Source: an uncultured Pelagibacteraceae bacterium (GTDB lineage Bacteria > Pseudomonadota > Alphaproteobacteria > Pelagibacterales > Pelagibacteraceae). Taken from it: a DNA stretch of 64,000 nt. Below are positions 1 through 9,032 of this stretch, one piece after another (within the stretch, counting starts at the first letter, position 1; each line of letters opens with the position of its first letter). Location of the stretch: the NCBI GenBank assembly GCA_902539195.1, contig CACBHZ010000002.1:1-64000 (forward strand), in the 5' to 3' direction. The translations under genes and the position numbers were made by a program. A model generated the notes under the pieces. That model was not told the DNA's origin, did no database searches, and saw nothing but the letters and a program-made list of their open reading frames with translations.

Positions 1-1
1 A

Positions 2-376
2 AAAGCTGCGATTAAAGAAATGGTTATTCCCTCCTTATTGCCAGTTTTGTCACCAATAGTTTTATATTTAATCATATTGCCTATAGGTGGACAAGTAGCC
101 GCCTTGTCTTCAGTTGGTGCAATGTTATTGGGAGTAATAATCACTGGTTTATTTGTTGCTGTTTCCATGACAGCTGGTGGTGGAGCATGGGATAATGCAA
201 AAAAATATATAGAAGATGGAAAATTTGGTGGAAAAGGATCTGAAGCTCATAAAGCCGCTGTCACTGGTGATACAGTTGGTGATCCTTACAAAGATACCGC
301 AGGTCCAGCTGTTAATCCAATGATAAAAATTACTAATATAGTTGCTTTACTATTATTGGCAGTCATTGCTGGATAA
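2..376 (+). CDS. hppA: Membrane-bound H+-translocating pyrophosphatase, C-terminal part (5' end outside window)
   Basis: Frame open from base 2; [15 protein letters not shown]...[22 protein letters not shown] is the typical HppA C-terminal motif. Confidence 0.95.
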   Translation, partial: KAAIKEMVIPSLLPVLSPIVLYLIILPIGGQVAALSSVGAMLLGVIITGLFVAVSMTAGGGAWDNAKKYIEDGKFGGKGSEAHKAAVTGDTVGDPYKDTAGPAVNPMIKITNIVALLLLAVIAG

Positions 377-379
377 AAT

Positions 380-841
380 CTATTTTCGATTTCTCAGTGG
401 TGCATTTATTTTTTCTCTGAGTGAGCTGAATACCCCATAAATAAGATCTTTATTTTGAAAATCTTTAGCCGTAGTTTTTTTCAAATATTTTATGTCATTC
501 ATATCGTCCAAATCTAGAAGCTTTTTATCTTTTAATATTCCTGAGCTATCTATTTCAACTATTAGAATATTATTTTTAATAATTTTTTGAGCACCAAATT
601 TAAATAGTGATTGATTTGTTTTTTTTCTTTCCACATAAAACCACTTATTTTTATTAAAATCACTTATTGTAGATGGGTAACCAATTAAATCTATCAAATC
701 ATTTTTGTTTGTCATATTTATTTGAATTTTATCAAATTTTGACTCGAGAGATTTAGTACCATGAAAATTTGATACTTTATTTCCTGAGCAGTTAATTGTA
801 ATAATAAATATCAATATATAAAAATATTTTATGAGTGACAT
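380..841 (-). CDS. bamE: BamE/SmpA-OmlA family outer-membrane lipoprotein
   Basis: Lipoprotein signal (IITINCSGN) and SmpA/OmlA-like NDLIDLIGYPSTISDFNKNKWFYVERKK. Confidence 0.7.
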   Translation of the reverse strand: MSLIKYFYILIFIITINCSGNKVSNFHGTKSLESKFDKIQINMTNKNDLIDLIGYPSTISDFNKNKWFYVERKKTNQSLFKFGAQKIIKNNILIVEIDSSGILKDKKLLDLDDMNDIKYLKKTTAKDFQNKDLIYGVFSSLREKINAPLRNRK

Positions 842-1295
842 TTATCTTAATATTTACAACAATTTAATTAAACTAACCAGAAATAAAAAATTATATAATT
901 ACAAGATAGAAGATACTTTCTACGATCGTATGATAATTTTTTTTTTCCACTTAAGTTTTTTACTAAAAATAAACAAAAACATAGAAACCAAGGAGAATTT
1001 ACAAAATTTTTTTGATTACTGTGTAAGGCAAATTGAACTTTCTATTAGAGAAATTGGTTATGGTGATGCTACGATAAATAAGAAAATGAAAGAGTATGTT
1101 AATTTACTTTTTTCAATTATTGATAAAATTAATGATTGGGAGACGAAAAATATCAACGAAAAAAAAGAAATATTAAATATTTATATGGATACTTCTCAAA
1201 ATAACGAAAATATTGTTAATTATTTTGAGAAATATAGGAATTTTTTAATAAAAAACTCTTTCAATAATCTTGCAAAAGATATATTAACCCAATAA
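831..1295 (+). CDS. Ubiquinol-cytochrome c chaperone family (CBP3-like) protein
   Basis: [31 protein letters not shown] resembles the CBP3/ubiquinol-cyt c chaperone domain; lies next to bamE and rpmF-plsX as in other alphaproteobacteria. Confidence 0.65.
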   Translation: MSDIYLNIYNNLIKLTRNKKLYNYKIEDTFYDRMIIFFFHLSFLLKINKNIETKENLQNFFDYCVRQIELSIREIGYGDATINKKMKEYVNLLFSIIDKINDWETKNINEKKEILNIYMDTSQNNENIVNYFEKYRNFLIKNSFNNLAKDILTQ

Positions 1296-1303
1296 AAATA
1301 TTT

Positions 1304-1483
1304 ATGGCAGTACCTAAACGAAAAACAACCAAATCCAGAGCTGGAAAGCGAAGATCACATATGAAATTGAGTCCTAAGAATATAATAGAGGATAAAAATT
1401 CTGGTGAATATAGATTATCACACCATATGGATCTTAAAACAGGTTTCTACAAAGGTAGACAGGTATTAGATCCTAAAGATTAG
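1304..1483 (+). CDS. rpmF: 50S ribosomal protein L32 (59 aa, missing from the ORF track)
   Basis: Direct translation gives [59 protein letters not shown]; precedes plsX. Confidence 0.95.
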   Translation: MAVPKRKTTKSRAGKRRSHMKLSPKNIIEDKNSGEYRLSHHMDLKTGFYKGRQVLDPKD

Positions 1484-1491
1484 AAACAATT

Positions 1492-2499
1492 ATGGACAAC
1501 CCAATAAATATTGCAGTAGATGCAATGGGTGGTGAAAACTCTCCTGCTAAAGTTATAAAAGGAATTGAAATCCACTCCTCAAAATCAAAAAACATTTTTT
1601 ATAATATTTTTGGAGACAAAAATACTATCGAACCAATAATAAAAAAAACTAAAGTCTCTAATGAAATATATAAAATTATACACACCAATAATTTTATTGA
1701 GGATACTGATAGTCCATTATCAGCTGCAAAAAAAGGAAAAGATACTAGCATGTGGCTATCAATTGAAAGTTTAAAAAATCTTAAATCAGATGCAATCGTG
1801 TCAGCTGGAAATACTGGAGCACTATTTGTTATCGCCAAACTTAATTTAAAGATGATTGAAAAAATTGATAAACCAGCACTTTCAGCATTATGGCCGAATA
1901 AAAATGGTATGAATATTGTTTTAGACCTTGGAGCTAATATTGAATGTAATGAAAAAAATTTAGTTGATTTCAGCCTAATGGGATCAGCATTACATAAATC
2001 TCTTTTTGAAAATGAAATACCAAAAGTTGCATTATTAAATATTGGATCTGAGGAATTAAAAGGAAATAATGTAATTAAAAATACATATCAAATATTGAGT
2101 GATAAAACGAATTCATTGTTTGAATTTAAAGGATACATAGAAGGAAATCATATTATGGATGGTGATGTAAATGTTATAGTAACCGATGGTTTTACTGGCA
2201 ATATTGCACTAAAGACTGCTGAAGGAACAGCAACTTTCATTACCTCAGAACTTAAACAAGCCTTAAATTCATCTTTCATTGGAAAATTATCTTCTCTTTT
2301 AAATATTAGAAACTTAAAAAAATTTAAAAATAAATTAGACCCAAGGTTATACAATGGAGCTATCTTATTAGGATTAGATAAACCTGTAATTAAAAGCCAT
2401 GGATCTACAGATGAAGTTGGGTTTGCTAATTCTTTAAAAGTTTGTGAAAAAATTATAAAAAGTAAATTAATCGATAAAATTAAAAAAAATATTAACTAA
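1492..2499 (+). CDS. plsX: Phosphate acyltransferase PlsX
   Basis: IAVDAMGGENSP start, SAGNTGALF, TDGFTGNIALKTAEG motifs. Confidence 0.95.
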   Translation: MDNPINIAVDAMGGENSPAKVIKGIEIHSSKSKNIFYNIFGDKNTIEPIIKKTKVSNEIYKIIHTNNFIEDTDSPLSAAKKGKDTSMWLSIESLKNLKSDAIVSAGNTGALFVIAKLNLKMIEKIDKPALSALWPNKNGMNIVLDLGANIECNEKNLVDFSLMGSALHKSLFENEIPKVALLNIGSEELKGNNVIKNTYQILSDKTNSLFEFKGYIEGNHIMDGDVNVIVTDGFTGNIALKTAEGTATFITSELKQALNSSFIGKLSSLLNIRNLKKFKNKLDPRLYNGAILLGLDKPVIKSHGSTDEVGFANSLKVCEKIIKSKLIDKIKKNIN

Positions 2500-2787
2500 A
2501 TGAGAGTTAATTTAACAAAAAAAGAGATTGTGAATTCAATATATATGCAATTAGGATTTTCAAAGAAAATTTGTGAAAATTTGCTTGAAGATTTCTTTTT
2601 AATTCTTTTAGAAGAGCTTAAAATTAATAAAAAAGTAAAAATTTCTAAATTTGGGACTTTTATCCTGAGACACAAAAAAAGTAGAATTGGAAGAAATCCA
2701 AAAACTTTAGAAAAAAAAATTATTAATGAGAGACATGTTGTCCTGTTTAAACCATCTAAAGAGCTTAAAAATTATATAAATGAGTGA
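2500..2787 (+). CDS. ihfA: Integration host factor / HU family DNA-binding protein (likely IHF alpha)
   Basis: KVKISKFGTFILRHKKSRIGRNPKT signature; position between plsX and MerR regulator. Confidence 0.85.
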   Translation: MRVNLTKKEIVNSIYMQLGFSKKICENLLEDFFLILLEELKINKKVKISKFGTFILRHKKSRIGRNPKTLEKKIINERHVVLFKPSKELKNYINE

Positions 2788-3148
2788 AAATAACAAAACT
2801 TATAAAACTATTAGTGAAGTTGCGAAAATTCTAAATTTAGTTAATAAAAAGACAGGTAAACTATCTACACATACTATTAGATTTTGGGAAAAAGAATTTA
2901 AAGAATTAAAACCAAATATTTTTTCAGGCAAAAGAAGATACTATGACAAAAATTTAATAGATCTATTAAAAAAAATCCATTTTTTACTTAAAAATAAAGG
3001 AATGACTATAAAAGGAGTAAAAAAATACCTAAAAGATCAAAATTCTGATCTTGACCTTATCGATAATAAAACTATAAACACAAAAATTATAAAGAGTAGA
3101 CTAAATAAAATATCAAATATTGTTAAGAAATTAAGAAGTAATGGCTAA
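2780..3148 (+). CDS. MerR family transcriptional regulator
   Basis: YKTISEVAKILNL...HTIRFWEKEFKELKPNIFSGKRRYYDK. Confidence 0.85.
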   Translation: MSENNKTYKTISEVAKILNLVNKKTGKLSTHTIRFWEKEFKELKPNIFSGKRRYYDKNLIDLLKKIHFLLKNKGMTIKGVKKYLKDQNSDLDLIDNKTINTKIIKSRLNKISNIVKKLRSNG

Positions 3149-3332
3149 AAAAACACATATAAAAGTAAGATTAGTTCCAGAAGAAAAACCTGACAGTCCT
3201 TTTTTTTACTATGTAAAGAAACCAGCTGGTGGTGAAAAAGCCAAAGTAAAACTAAAAGCAAAAAAATATAATCCCGCAACTAGAAAACATGAAGTTTTTG
3301 TAGAAAAAAAATTACCACCTCATAGTAAGTAA
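3141..3332 (+). CDS. rpmG: 50S ribosomal protein L33
   Basis: MAKKTHIKVRLV...FFYYVKKPAG...KKYNPATRKHEVFVEKKL. Confidence 0.85.
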   Translation: MAKKTHIKVRLVPEEKPDSPFFYYVKKPAGGEKAKVKLKAKKYNPATRKHEVFVEKKLPPHSK

Positions 3333-3333
3333 C

Positions 3334-3624
3334 TTATTTTTTTTTAAAATTTCTTCTCTCAAAATCAATATAAGACATAATCATATTTTTCCATATCCTA
3401 TTTGTTATCTTTGGATCAATTTTGTTTTGAATTGACTTCTTTTTAATATTTTTAAGAATTAGTGATATTCTTTTTTTATCAACAATTTCGTGTTTATAAG
3501 TTTTAAGTTTCAGAACATCTTTGACAATATTTGTTCTTATTTTTATCAATTTTATGAGTTTATTATCAAGAAGGTCTAATTTTTTTCTAAGGATATTTAA
3601 TTTTTTTCTTTTATCAGGCGACAT
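3334..3624 (-). CDS. Chorismate mutase (stand-alone)
   Basis: LDLLDNKLIKLIKIRTNIVKDVLKLK...IVDKKRISLILKNI...ITNRIWKNMIMSYI. Confidence 0.75.
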   Translation of the reverse strand: MSPDKRKKLNILRKKLDLLDNKLIKLIKIRTNIVKDVLKLKTYKHEIVDKKRISLILKNIKKKSIQNKIDPKITNRIWKNMIMSYIDFERRNFKKK

Positions 3625-3667
3625 TTGATCAATTGGATTTATAAATAAATATTATATTTAAACAATT

Positions 3668-4684
3668 ATGTATACCGAAATAAATACAAAATACAGAATA
3701 TATATATCTAATTGGTTGCTAATTATGTTTATTTTGATCTCAGCAATGATAGTGGTTGGAGGTTTAACAAGACTTACAGACTCTGGACTATCAATTACTG
3801 AATGGGAATTTTTTAAAGGGTTTTTTCCACCAATAAACAATCAGGCTTGGATAGCTTATTTTGAAGCTTATAAGCAAATACCTGAATTTAAACTTCAAAA
3901 TTACTCAATGACCTTAAGTGAATTCAAGGTAATATTTTGGTGGGAATGGGCACACAGATTTTTTGGACGTGTTATTGGCTTGGCTTTTCTGATACCTTTA
4001 ATTTTCTTTTCAATCAAATTAGGTATAAAAAAACTTTATAATTTTTATTTTATCTTTTTTTTGATTTGTTTTCAGGGACTTTTAGGTTGGTACATGGTCC
4101 AGAGTGGTCTAGTGAATAATATAGATGTAAGTCATTTTAGGTTATCAGTTCACCTTTTATTTGCATTTATTATTTTATCATTAATTTATTGGAATTATTT
4201 AAGTTTAGTAAATTTAAATATAAAGGATAAAAAAATTAATAATTATATACCTGAATTTTTTTTATTATTAATTTTCTTACAAATTATTATTGGTGCATTC
4301 GTTTCAGGCATGGATGCAGGAAAAATATATAACACTTGGCCACTAATGGGTAATTCTTATTTTCCAGATGACAATAAATTTATAAGTTTATTTAAATTAT
4401 CTGCTTTTAGTGATCCATCGCTAGTTCAATATTTACATCGAAATTTAGCTTATTTAATATTCATTATTTTCATAGTGATTTCATACATAACTTATCGGAA
4501 TAAAATTTTTTATTTATTTAAAGCTGTATCTATTTTAGGTTTAATTATTTTATTACAAATTATATTGGGAATTCTTACTGTTTTATCTGGCGCTAGTATC
4601 TTAGTAGCTTCTTTGCACCAATTTAGTTCAATATTATTAATAACATCATCATTATATTTTTTGTACAAGAATAGATTTAGTTGA
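3668..4684 (+). CDS. ctaA: Heme A synthase, COX15/CtaA family
   Basis: VVGGLTRLTDSGLSITEW; WWEWAHRFFGRVIGLAF; GAFVSGMDAGKIYNTWPLMG. Confidence 0.95.
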   Translation: MYTEINTKYRIYISNWLLIMFILISAMIVVGGLTRLTDSGLSITEWEFFKGFFPPINNQAWIAYFEAYKQIPEFKLQNYSMTLSEFKVIFWWEWAHRFFGRVIGLAFLIPLIFFSIKLGIKKLYNFYFIFFLICFQGLLGWYMVQSGLVNNIDVSHFRLSVHLLFAFIILSLIYWNYLSLVNLNIKDKKINNYIPEFFLLLIFLQIIIGAFVSGMDAGKIYNTWPLMGNSYFPDDNKFISLFKLSAFSDPSLVQYLHRNLAYLIFIIFIVISYITYRNKIFYLFKAVSILGLIILLQIILGILTVLSGASILVASLHQFSSILLITSSLYFLYKNRFS

Positions 4685-5797
4685 TCATTTTTTTTCAATT
4701 ACAAATAGTTCATTGTTAAAATATAGTCCTTTATTTTTATTGACAATATCTTTTACAACTTTTTGGTAATATTTCTTTCTTTCCGCATTCATTATTTGCT
4801 CGTCTGATATTTGGTTAACATATACTGCAGCATTCCATGCTGAAAATATTAATGATGTAGCAATACCACCGCTAATTTCATTTGGTAATGCCCGCAATAC
4901 ATATTTAATAGTTTGTTTTTTATTAAATTTTAATTTTTTCAAAATTTCATTATCTGTATTTTTTTTTATATATTGAATTATTGATCCGTATAGTGAAGGA
5001 AATGGTTTTTCTTTTGGCCAGATTTTCTTAATAATTTTGTTTCCTGGATCATTTCCACATGCATGAACTACTACCAATTTACCTCTCTTATCTAATGATT
5101 TTATCATTGGATCAATAACATATTTGACCTTTTTTTCTGCAGATATTCTTGATCTATAAGGTTGTGATGCAATAATTAAGTCGTAACTATTTTTCCCATT
5201 ATTTTTTTTTGGAATAACATTTTTCAATGAAAATTCCTGATCTTTTCTGTAAATTACAATTACTGATGGTTCTTTGTATGTGGGGTTTCCATTTTTAGGA
5301 TTTCTTTCAATTTGCCATTTTTTATTTAAAAATTCTTGATTAAGTTTTCTCAATTGATTTGAAAAATCTAATGAAGAATTACCTTTTAACTTAACTATCT
5401 TCCAATTCATTTTTTTTTGTTTTTTTTTGTCATTTGATTTTAGCGCCGTTGATTCAATATAATTTAGATTTGAGATAACAAATACTGTGTTTTTATGTTC
5501 TACAAACCTATCTGGAAGTTTTTCAAGTCCTAATCTAACATCTTCCATGCTTATCTCTTTTGTGCTTACCAATAGAGGAATATGAGGCATTTTCTGGTGA
5601 CATTGTCTCATTACGCTCATCAATAGTGAACCATCACCCATACCTGCATCAAAAATTTTTAATGCAGGAAATTTTGGTTTTAATTTTTGCACAATAGGTT
5701 TTAACGCATCAGCAATTTTGTTCTTTTCGTTGGTTGTAGTAACAAAAAGTAAATATTTTTGTCTATTATCAAAAAATCTAAAATTTTTTTTCATCAA
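4685..5797 (-). CDS. Hypothetical protein with class I SAM-methyltransferase-like motif
   Basis: Motif-I-like LKIFDAGMGDGSLLMSVMRQ; LVVVHACGNDPGNKII. No closer family recognised. Confidence 0.55.
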   Translation of the reverse strand: MMKKNFRFFDNRQKYLLFVTTTNEKNKIADALKPIVQKLKPKFPALKIFDAGMGDGSLLMSVMRQCHQKMPHIPLLVSTKEISMEDVRLGLEKLPDRFVEHKNTVFVISNLNYIESTALKSNDKKKQKKMNWKIVKLKGNSSLDFSNQLRKLNQEFLNKKWQIERNPKNGNPTYKEPSVIVIYRKDQEFSLKNVIPKKNNGKNSYDLIIASQPYRSRISAEKKVKYVIDPMIKSLDKRGKLVVVHACGNDPGNKIIKKIWPKEKPFPSLYGSIIQYIKKNTDNEILKKLKFNKKQTIKYVLRALPNEISGGIATSLIFSAWNAAVYVNQISDEQIMNAERKKYYQKVVKDIVNKNKGLYFNNELFVIEKK

Positions 5798-5810
5798 TGC
5801 TAATATGTAA

Positions 5811-6626
5811 TTATTTGTTTGCTGGATAATTAGTTGTTATGAATTTTTTTAAAACATTTAATACTCGATCTGCTTCCTCTAATAACATCATATGTCCGCA
5901 ATTATCTATTATATCTATTTGACTTCCTTCAATTAAATTCGCTAGTTTTTTACCTTCTTTTACAGGACACATTTTATCGTCAGTGGCAAGTATAGAAAGG
6001 GTAGGTATCTTAATTTGTTTTGCAGCTTCAAAACCATTTTTATAATTATCACATGCTCTAAAATCTACACCGAGGGTATTTTTTATTGTTCTAGTTTTAG
6101 CTAACATTGAACCGGTATTAATATGATATAATCCTGGTACAGGATGACCACCAAAATGACCAGCTGGCCCATGCGCCCAGTCCATCATTAGTTCAACGGC
6201 TTTAGGATCATTATTTTCTGCTAAAGATAATAATTCAGGATTCATCGGAATTGCTCCAGCTCCACCCATTAAACTTAAAGTTTTTATTTTATCAGGATTT
6301 CTTGCTGTACACTCAACAGTAACTAAACATCCCTGTGAATGACCGACTAACGAAGCTTCTTTATATCCAACTGAATCAATAACATCACTTACCCAATCAG
6401 CCATTTCCTCAATTGATTTTAAACTTTCGCCCCCTGATAATCCATGACCTGGCATATCTAAAGCTAAAACACTATAGCCATGAAAAGCAAAATATCTTGT
6501 TTGCAAAACCCATGTCATATGAGTTAGTCCACTACCATGAACAAATATTATTAATGGTTTATTTTTATCGAATGGCCTTCCTCCCGTAGAAGCATAAACC
6601 TCGTTATTATTTACCTGAAACTTCAT
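5811..6626 (-). CDS. Alpha/beta hydrolase
   Basis: IIFVHGSGLTHMTW, DMPGHGLSGG, nucleophile elbow GHSQG, DNCGHMMLLEEADRV. Confidence 0.9.
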   Translation of the reverse strand: MKFQVNNNEVYASTGGRPFDKNKPLIIFVHGSGLTHMTWVLQTRYFAFHGYSVLALDMPGHGLSGGESLKSIEEMADWVSDVIDSVGYKEASLVGHSQGCLVTVECTARNPDKIKTLSLMGGAGAIPMNPELLSLAENNDPKAVELMMDWAHGPAGHFGGHPVPGLYHINTGSMLAKTRTIKNTLGVDFRACDNYKNGFEAAKQIKIPTLSILATDDKMCPVKEGKKLANLIEGSQIDIIDNCGHMMLLEEADRVLNVLKKFITTNYPANK

Positions 6627-7951
6627 TGATTGGATACGAGCCTAGGTTTCCTAGCAGCTCTAAATCCATTTTCAAAGTCATTTTTGATATCATCTATATC
6701 TTCAATACCGACTGATAATCTGATCATATCATGAGATAAACCCGCAAATTTTAATGTAGCTTCATCCATTTGAGAATGTGTTGCTGATGCTGGATGAATT
6801 ACCAATGTACGCGTATCCCCAACATTTGCTAAATGAGAAGCAAGTTTAACGTTATTAATAAATGCTTCACCTGCAGCTTTTCCTCCTTTAATACCAAATG
6901 CAATCATTGATCCTTTGCCATTTGGTAACAATTTGCTCGCTAAATCATGATCGGGATGATCCGGTACACTTGGATGTGATACCCAAGCTACACTATCATG
7001 ACCTAATAAATACTCGACCATTTTTTCTGCATTCTCACAATGCTTTTTCATTCTGACAGAAAGTGTCTCTATACCTTGTAATACATTCCATGCATTTTGA
7101 GGGCTTAGACATGGACCAAAATCTCTCATACCCTCTGCTCTTGCTTTCATTGTAAATGCTGTTGGTCCAAATTCTTCAGCAAAAGATAATCCATGATAAC
7201 CTTCGTAGGGCTGAGTCATTGTTGGAAATTTATCATTTTGCATCCAGTCAAACTTACCACCTTCAACGATTATACCAGCCATTGAAGATCCATGACCTGC
7301 CATCCATTTAGTAAGTGAATGAACTACAATATCAGCTCCATGTTCTATAGGTTTGCATAAATAGGGTGTTTGATAAGTTGCATCTACCATTAAAGGAATA
7401 CCTGCGTCATGAGCTATTTTAGCAATCTCAGGCATATTCATTATTTCATTTCCTGGATTACCTACAAGTTCTCCAAAAATACCTTTTGTATTTTTTTGAA
7501 TTGCTTTTTTAAATCCTTCCGTGTCTCTTGGTTTTACAAAAGTTGTTTTAATTCCAAATTTTGGAAGTGTTAATCTAAATAAATTTACAGTTCCTCCATA
7601 AAGTTGGGATGATACAACTAAATGATCTCCTGCTTCACAAAGAGTCATTACTGCAAGAAATATTGCACTCATACCAGACGATGTAGCAAGTGCAGCTGTT
7701 CCACCTTCTAATGAAGCAACTCTTTCTTCTAAAACAGCCACTGTTGGATTTGATATCCTACTATAAATGTGTCCACCCCTTTCCAAATTAAATAATGCTG
7801 CAGCATGATCTACATCATCAAATAGATATGAGGTTGTTTGGTATATTGGTACTTGTCTTGAACCAGCATTTTTATGAGGTTGATAACCTGCATGTAAACT
7901 GAGGGTATCGAATTTATATGTTTTAGGATCCATTCCTTTTTTGTCTGACAT
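6623..7951 (-). CDS. metY: O-acetylhomoserine sulfhydrylase / aminocarboxypropyltransferase
   Basis: PLP-dependent Cys/Met family: SRISNPTVAVLEERVASLEGG, DATYQTPYLCKPIEHGADIVVHSLTKWMAGHGSSM. Confidence 0.93.
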   Translation of the reverse strand: MSDKKGMDPKTYKFDTLSLHAGYQPHKNAGSRQVPIYQTTSYLFDDVDHAAALFNLERGGHIYSRISNPTVAVLEERVASLEGGTAALATSSGMSAIFLAVMTLCEAGDHLVVSSQLYGGTVNLFRLTLPKFGIKTTFVKPRDTEGFKKAIQKNTKGIFGELVGNPGNEIMNMPEIAKIAHDAGIPLMVDATYQTPYLCKPIEHGADIVVHSLTKWMAGHGSSMAGIIVEGGKFDWMQNDKFPTMTQPYEGYHGLSFAEEFGPTAFTMKARAEGMRDFGPCLSPQNAWNVLQGIETLSVRMKKHCENAEKMVEYLLGHDSVAWVSHPSVPDHPDHDLASKLLPNGKGSMIAFGIKGGKAAGEAFINNVKLASHLANVGDTRTLVIHPASATHSQMDEATLKFAGLSHDMIRLSVGIEDIDDIKNDFENGFRAARKPRLVSNQ

Positions 7952-7989
7952 TTAGTTGCTCCTGTTTAAAATTTTAAGATTTTATTATA

Positions 7990-8037
7990 AACTAATATTA
8001 TGTCTTATTAATAGCTTATTTATTAGTTAAAACTATC
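7990..8037 (-). promoter_or_regulatory. Pseudoknot-capable inverted repeats in the metY 5' leader (riboswitch candidate)
   Basis: Minus strand GAUAG-uuuuAACUAAUAaauaag-CUAUU...UAUUAGUU: P1 5 bp, and loop AACUAAUA is exactly complementary to downstream UAUUAGUU. Confidence 0.35.
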
Positions 8038-8107
8038 AAAAATGACTATAGTTCTAACTGTATATCGTTTGACAATATATGGATTTATAAGTATTAATCC
8101 CGCAATT

Positions 8108-8566
8108 ATGACTAAATTTCTTAAAAAAGACGACCTAGACAGCAAGTGGTTTGAAATTGACGCAACTGGAGCTGTAGTTGGAAGACTAGCAACTGTTGTA
8201 TCAAAAATTCTTAGGGGAAAAAACAAAGCAACATTTACTCCTCATATGGATAGTGGAGATTTTGTTGTTGTTAAAAACGTAGATCAATTGAAATTTACAG
8301 GAAATAAATTTTCAAATAAAAAATATTATAGACATACAGGGCATCCTGGTGGAATTAAAGAAACAACACCTGAAATATTACAATCTTCAAAACCTGGAGA
8401 AGTTTTAAAAATGGCAGTCAAAAGAATGTTGCCAGGTGGTCCTTTAGCTAAAAAACAACTGACTAAACTTAAGGTTTATTCAGGATCTGATCATCCTCAT
8501 TCAGCACAAAACCCTGAGGTAATAGAGATTGGAAAAATTAATTCAAAAAATATAGTAAGAAATTAA
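8108..8566 (+). CDS. rplM: 50S ribosomal protein L13 (start placed at the internal Met)
   Basis: SKWFEIDATGAVVGRLATVVSKILRGKNKATFTPHMDSGDFVVV; MTKFLKKDDLD fits the usual N-terminus better than the 66-bp upstream extension. Confidence 0.95.
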   Translation: MTKFLKKDDLDSKWFEIDATGAVVGRLATVVSKILRGKNKATFTPHMDSGDFVVVKNVDQLKFTGNKFSNKKYYRHTGHPGGIKETTPEILQSSKPGEVLKMAVKRMLPGGPLAKKQLTKLKVYSGSDHPHSAQNPEVIEIGKINSKNIVRN

Positions 8567-8567
8567 A

Positions 8568-8999
8568 ATGGAAACAAATCAATCAACATCTTCAAAACTA
8601 AAATTAAATTTTAAAGATGCAAAATATGCAACTGGTAGAAGAAAGACTTCAATTGCAAAGGTTTGGTTAAAAAAAGGAACTGGTAAAATTTACGTTAATG
8701 GTAAAAATCTAGATGATTATTTCACAAGAGCTACTCATAAAATGCAAATACTAAGACCTTTTGAAATTATCAATCAATCTACAGAATACGATGTTAGGTC
8801 TCAAGTTGTCGGCGGTGGTCATACAGGTCAAGCGGGAGCATTAGTACATGGTATATCAAGAGCACTATTACAATTTGATGAAAATCTAAAACCAACACTT
8901 AGAAAAGAAAAACTTACCACGAGAGATTCTAGATCAGTTGAGAGAAAAAAACCTGGTCGAGCAAAAGCTAGAAGAAGTTATCAGTTTTCTAAAAGATAA
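8568..8999 (+). CDS. rpsI: 30S ribosomal protein S9
   Basis: YATGRRKTSIAKVWLKKGTGKIYVNGK...KKPGRAKARRSYQFSKR. Confidence 0.97.
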   Translation: METNQSTSSKLKLNFKDAKYATGRRKTSIAKVWLKKGTGKIYVNGKNLDDYFTRATHKMQILRPFEIINQSTEYDVRSQVVGGGHTGQAGALVHGISRALLQFDENLKPTLRKEKLTTRDSRSVERKKPGRAKARRSYQFSKR

Positions 9000-9032
9000 T
9001 ATCATTTTAATAAACAACTGTTATATTACAAT

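Noticed and set aside
1599-2354. Minus-strand ORFs inside plsX
   Set aside because: Antisense to a clear plsX gene; no family signature.
8042-8107. N-terminal extension of rplM in the ORF track
   Set aside because: L13 proteins start near MTKFLKKDDLDSKW; the extension lies in the metY/rplM promoter region.
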